Assembly (NCBI GenBank): GCA_032158295.1
Contig: CM063259.1
Location: forward strand, 818,501-882,500
Origin: Pycnopodia helianthoides
Taxonomy: Eukaryota > Echinodermata > Asteroidea > Forcipulatida > Asteriidae
DNA length: 64,000 nt
Reading direction: 5' to 3'
The notes below the pieces were generated by a model. That model was given only the letters and a program-made list of their open reading frames with translations, ran no database searches and was not told the DNA's origin. Of this stretch, positions 59,601 to 64,000 are shown piece after piece; position 1 is the first letter of the stretch, and every line of letters begins with the position of its first letter. The position numbers and the translations under genes are program-made.

Positions 59601-60435
59601 CCAAACGAGAAGCGATAATCATGCAACGACATCACCCCCCCCCCCTTGCGGACGGAACCTCCAGTTCCCGGCTCCAATTCCCACAGCTGGTCAAGACCCC
59701 CGGGGACGTCCCAGGACAACGTGGGTGGAACAGATTGGCCGTCGCCCAAACGAAATCGACGGGCCCCTGGAGTCAGTCAGGCCAAGCATCGTGGAAATAG
59801 AAGATAACCGCAGAGAACCCAAAAATGTCTGTACGCGGTACAGCGGATGACCTCACATTAATTATTAAAGCTTGACTATGACCGAGCTAGTTAATATTGC
59901 ATAGAGCAAAATTCCACCGTACTTTTTAATTAATGTACTACTTTGAAATGATTATTAAAAATTCACAAATCCAACAAGTATTTTAGCTTCAAGGCAGCCT
60001 GAGACACGGTATGTTTTATGAGCATGGCGAACAGAAAAATATTTTGACCAAAGTTGGTGTAGATTTTATTCGGGAATGCAACACCGTCTAATTGCTGTAG
60101 ATTTGTTACCAAGCAAGCTTTGGGAATATTCGATAGACTCTCATAGGATTCAATCAATTGTATCGTGGTATCCTATTGACCTGCGCATGGCATGGTGTCC
60201 TTTAGATCAACAGAAGGGAATAACAAATACTTCACTCTCTGATCGAGGCGAAGTGGGAAAGCTGATACCCCTGACTAAATATCGATCAGATAAAATGGAA
60301 GTCGAGGTGTACGCAGCCAAGTGTCTAGCCCCAAAACTGCCGAATTGTGTCTGCTTTAAACGCATACTGTGATCTGATTGGTTATGCGTCTGTGACGTGA
60401 CATTGTTTCTGGAACCTTGCCGAATAGAGTATAAG
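56628..60435. other. gene-free stretch
   Basis: It contains a poly-T run (56908-56927), a 20-bp duplication (TCAGAATGATTCTTGCTTCT twice, about 56934-56973) and G/C runs at about 58660 and 59635. The patch 58490-59030 has several TAATTG-type homeodomain sites in balanced sequence and is a weak enhancer candidate. No exon is supported; the frame 60076-60372 has no recognisable domain. Confidence 0.35.
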
Positions 60436-60439
60436 TTTC

Positions 60440-60620
60440 AAGTGTGTGCACAACATTGGTAAGATTAAAAAATACAAATGTAAACAGATTGGCACATAAC
60501 TTATGCAAGGTATAATATGGTCATGGTGGAAAACTTCCCTTTAAAATATTTTTGCTTGAAATGCTTTATACTTTTTTTCAGAAATGAGTAAAACCAATTA
60601 GTGTTGATCTTGTAATGATT
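60440..60620. mobile_element. MITE-like family C, truncated copy
   Basis: Matches the left half of 32396-32731 (GCACAACATTGGTAAGA, GGCACATAACTTATG, GGTGGAAAACTTCCCT) and then diverges. The right terminus is missing. Confidence 0.6.
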
Positions 60621-63423
60621 GGCATATGACATTTTTTCAAAATATAGACTTACCATTTTGTTCGACGGACAGATACGTCTTTGGTTTGAAAAAAAGTAAG
60701 TATTTTCCTTGCTGTGTTTTATTTATCCGTTAAGCAAAGCTAATTAGGGTATTTTCGAAACCAAAGCTCAGTACCTGCCCTTGCTATGACCCGTACAGAG
60801 GAGCAGGAGCCAAAGCGAAATCAAAGCCATTGTTTCGAAAATACAAAAAAAGAAAACCGAACAAAAGCATGAAAAGATAAATAGTCTGGTGCTTTTAGTG
60901 TACAATTGCAATCATTATCTTATTCAAATGTATACACTTGGAACGTGACAAGCTTGGTTGTATTACAGCAGACTGGATTATTTTGATTGCAAAGTAACCA
61001 CGTCCATGAACTGAAACACGATTAATCACCACAATTTCCTCCACAAATCCTTTTCTCGTTAAATGCAACGCCATTATAAAGAAACAGATTTTCTCGGAAC
61101 AAAATAACAATCACCAAATAATTGCTTTCCACGAAAAGGAAGTGCGTCTATGTTGACTCGGATGGCGAGTAATGTCCGGTTGTTTTTATCGAACCTTTAT
61201 TAACCGTGTTTTCAGTTAATAGATTAAAACCTCCAGAGAAATGCATTTGGAAGTATCTTGGCTAATGCATTAAATCTCAATTTTTTGCACAATGCCATTA
61301 AGGGCGCGCCATACACCGATTGAGAAGAGGACAGAAAACGGATATAAATAATTGCGTAAAAGGGGTCAGCGGTGGGATAGGAACGTAAATAGCAATGTGT
61401 GTCTACGCCATTTGTGTGTAATTGAGCGCGGACATCTCCAGCGCATTTCCATCTTAATAAAGTGAAAAGATCGATAAGTGGAATGGGTGTTTATCTCCTT
61501 ACCACGCTTCAGTAATTGCTTCATGGTTAAAAATAGATGTTAAACAGGCCTGTAATTTTGACTATGTTGAATTTTTTTTAACCAACGCCCAAGATTTGCA
61601 AAACTGTGATAATCTTTGCGTGTTAGATTACAAAGAATTTCTTATTCTGGGGGATTTTGCTTTTGGGTGAGCGCGTCCGAGCTATGGCTGCTGCTGTTGC
61701 TAAGGGTGTTGCTATGGGCGTCATAATATGCTTCAAAGCATATTAGCTAGGCTATCAAGTCACAGCCGCATCCACAGCCGTTAATTCGGACGCATTGACC
61801 ATTGCTAATGTCCCTAGTGTGGGATATTAGTTGTTGTGTCATCCATAAGGGCTCAATATTCGTACTTAATTGTCTGTACAGTATGTTTATCCGTGAGACA
61901 GCTGTCGAACTTTTATACGTGGATATAATTTGAAAAAACAAAACATTACAAAAAACAGAAAAAACAGTTCAGGTCAGCAAGCAAGGTAAGCAGACAATAT
62001 AAGAAATCTAAATATGTCTTGAATAATTACGATGACTGATTGCTCGTCGGTTTGCATTGCAAAGTGTCGGAAAGTTAGCCACCATTTGAGTTAAATTGAT
62101 ACGTGGCTTATGAAGAAGCCATTGTTCAAGAGCACGTGCCATCGTTGAAGTAAAAATTGACAGTTGGCAACCAAGTGGCCATTAATTAGCCGGCCAAAGA
62201 ACAAGAACGCAAGCCAAAAGTACAGGAACGCAAGCCAACACGATGTCAGCGTCAAAAGTGATAAATCAAGTCGCCTTCCCTGGAAGTATAACAGTGCGAA
62301 TTTAGAAAATGCAAGGCACCGTTTAGGTTAATAAGGAGCAAACACCCTTTATGGGCCGTTACTTCCACTACTTCCGCTATGTTTTTTTTAAAGTCTCCAA
62401 ATCACATTAACACATCAGCACAGAAGTGACAACGAACCCAAAGTTTGTACTCTCGATTATGCAAACTGGAGCATAAATCACCACGTATACATGAAACCAT
62501 CACAGGCCTACACATCCTCCTTTGTTTTCCCACCAAGCTGTCAGGGTATAACTGACAGTCGTCACGCTTGGATGCATCACGCACTCCGATAGGATTCTCC
62601 GCTCTACCACCCACCACCCGTTACTCCCCACACCTTATTGGGCATCGCCAACGCTATCAAAATTCAGTTGAAAAAAAGCGAATTAGAAATAGCAGCTACC
62701 TCTATGTGTTCCATTGCGTGTTCATTAGGCAATTGTTGATTGGAGTGAGTTGAATGCCCGCACCAATTAGCTTCAAAGCAAAAATACAAGACCTCTATCT
62801 CCATAGTTACAGCCAGACTCAGTTTCTTATGACGTTGAGTATTATGTAGGAACTGTGCCAAAGGCCTATACGTAAAAAATGGGCCATACGATCAAATCAA
62901 AAGACTCCGAAAATACAACGGAGAAAGTACTCGCGCACACACGCCCATGTTTGTCGACCCGTTAAATCGAGGCCTTATTTTTCTTCTCAATTTCTTTTAG
63001 CGACGTCTCGAATGTTTTTGTACACAAAAGCAAGGACGCCCACGGTCTGTGAAAAACACTCTGATTCCTGTCTTTCTAAAGTCAAAAATAACAACGAGTA
63101 GACACTCTCTCGTACATACGCGTTCACACGAGACGAGTTGTCCTATTAAAATAACTGACATGTGTTGCACCACAGTTTAGCCCAAGACCTAAATGTAACC
63201 CGGATCTAAATATATGTTTTTATAGTGTTTACTTCATTAACAGTTGTTTTAAGTGTAGTTCAAAATAAGCCATGACAAGCTTTCGTCATGCTTAGCCTTG
63301 ATTCCAGGCGTTTTCGTGGTATTGTAATTGCCTCTTCGTCTCATTCTTTTGTGAAATGCTGCAGCTGAACTGTATCCATTAATGTGACAGCATCGGAATG
63401 ACGCCAAACTATAACACTGGGTT
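60621..63423. other. non-coding stretch upstream of the signal-peptide gene
   Basis: No exon is called. Two patches, 61130-61500 and 62040-62330, are of balanced composition with motifs such as ATGCATTT, TTAATAAA, CCATTAATTAGCC and GCACGTGCC. They may be cis-regulatory elements of the downstream gene. A CCAAGACCTAAATGTAACCC near 63182 echoes the 16.8-kb minisatellite. Confidence 0.3.
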
Positions 63424-63780
63424 TTAAAGGGAGGGTCCACCTTTGGTAATTACTCCAAAATTTGGACCATATTTATAACCATTAAAAAATTACTTTGTAA
63501 AGAGCACGAGAGAGCTGTTGAAACTATAAAACATTGCTAGAAACGACGGCATTTGAAGTAATGTAGTTATAGAGAAAGGTAAATTATCTCAAAAAGGCTT
63601 CAGGCATGAAGCCTTTCTCAGGCATCTTTAAAGCATACAAATCTATGCAACAAGGATGTTTTTTCTTTCATTGTTTCTTGCAACTTCGATGACCAATTGA
63701 GCCCAAATTTTCACAGGTGTGCAAACACAAAGTGAGGATAATGGTCATGGAAAATTACCAAAAGTACACCCTGCCTTTAA
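63424..63780. mobile_element. MITE-like family B, copy 4
   Basis: TTAA at 63424-63427 and 63777-63780. Termini AAGGGAGGGTCCACCTTTGG and CAAAAGTACACCCTGCC. The central hairpin AAAGGCTTCA/TGAAGCCTTT (63593-63602 and 63607-63616) matches that at 8183-8216. It ends 62 bp before the 3' splice site of the right-edge gene. Confidence 0.75.
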
Positions 63781-63842
63781 GGTCAAATTGGTTCAAATAC
63801 ACTCAGAACTTAATTCTGTTTTTTTTCTCTTTGTTTTTCTAG

Positions 63843-64000
63843 ATCAGATAAAGCCAGGGATCGCCTGTAGAATTCTGCAATCATGGAATTGACAGCGCCT
63901 CGCTTTCTTCTAGCCGCAATACCAGCCTTTCTATTAGTTCTCGTCACGGTTCCATCAGCGTCAGAAGCTCAAAGAATAGTCTCGTTCCCGTCCACGTCCG
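63843..64000 (+). CDS. first coding exon of a secreted/membrane protein (partial, runs off window)
   Basis: A strong 3' splice site (a T-rich tract ending TTTGTTTTTCTAG, AG at 63841-63842) opens the exon. Forty bases of 5' UTR follow, then an ATG at 63883 with A at -3 and G at +4. The 39 visible codons form a classic signal peptide: short N-region (MELTAPR), hydrophobic core (FLLAAIPAFLLVLVTV) and a small-residue cleavage region (PSASEA), then QRIVSFPSTS. The product should enter the secretory pathway. The exon continues past the window edge, so no domain is visible and I do not name the family. A spliced 5' UTR means the promoter lies to the left, possibly many kilobases away. Confidence 0.75.

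Noticed and set aside
1..64000. CRISPR array, bacterial operon or viral genome
   Set aside because: No spaced identical repeats of the CRISPR kind, no dense gene packing, no Shine-Dalgarno-linked genes; introns and SINEs mark it as animal nuclear DNA.

Overview
This window is animal (metazoan) nuclear DNA. Splice-site-bounded exons, long non-coding stretches, microsatellites, a tRNA-derived SINE and many short inverted-repeat elements make bacterial or viral DNA very unlikely. From memory of genomic repeats, the TTAA-flanked palindromic elements and the SINE resemble those of echinoderms, probably a sea star. That is recall, not a search result.

Coding content is sparse. Reading 5'->3' on +: (1) 4482-5903 (-) is an intronless 473-residue ankyrin-repeat protein with a basic proline tail. 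(2) 8443-9172 (-) holds two phase-matched exons of an unidentified protein; they lack a usable start codon, so a simple ORF search misses them. (3) 11320-14043 (-) is a three-exon gene for a 388-residue, probably membrane-anchored coiled-coil protein; its two introns have good splice sites and all frames join exactly. (4) 63843-64000 (+) is the first coding part of a secreted or membrane protein (signal peptide) that runs off the right edge. It begins just after a 3' splice site, so its 5' leader exon lies further left.

The roughly 50 kb between genes 3 and 4 has no gene I can support. It is intergenic DNA and/or a very long first intron of the right-edge gene. It holds dispersed elements: TTAA-flanked MITE-like families A, B and C (several copies each), a piggyBac-like element, a hAT-like element with a target duplication, foldback elements, a Penelope-like remnant with a hammerhead-like motif, and a SINE. 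It also holds a 1-kb TTTG array, CAA arrays, a 173-bp TACTCG-rich array and several minisatellites. Between them are balanced-composition patches rich in homeodomain, POU and CRE-type motifs that could be enhancers. Two TATA-type promoter candidates (near 20.0 and 21.9 kb) are possible sources of the missing leader exon.

The genes do not form an obvious pathway. Genes 1-3 share the minus strand but look independently transcribed. The most unusual observations are the hidden exons whose intron is almost entirely a MITE, the 132-bp direct duplication flanking another copy of the same MITE (with a single-copy paralog nearby as comparison), and the hammerhead-like motif.
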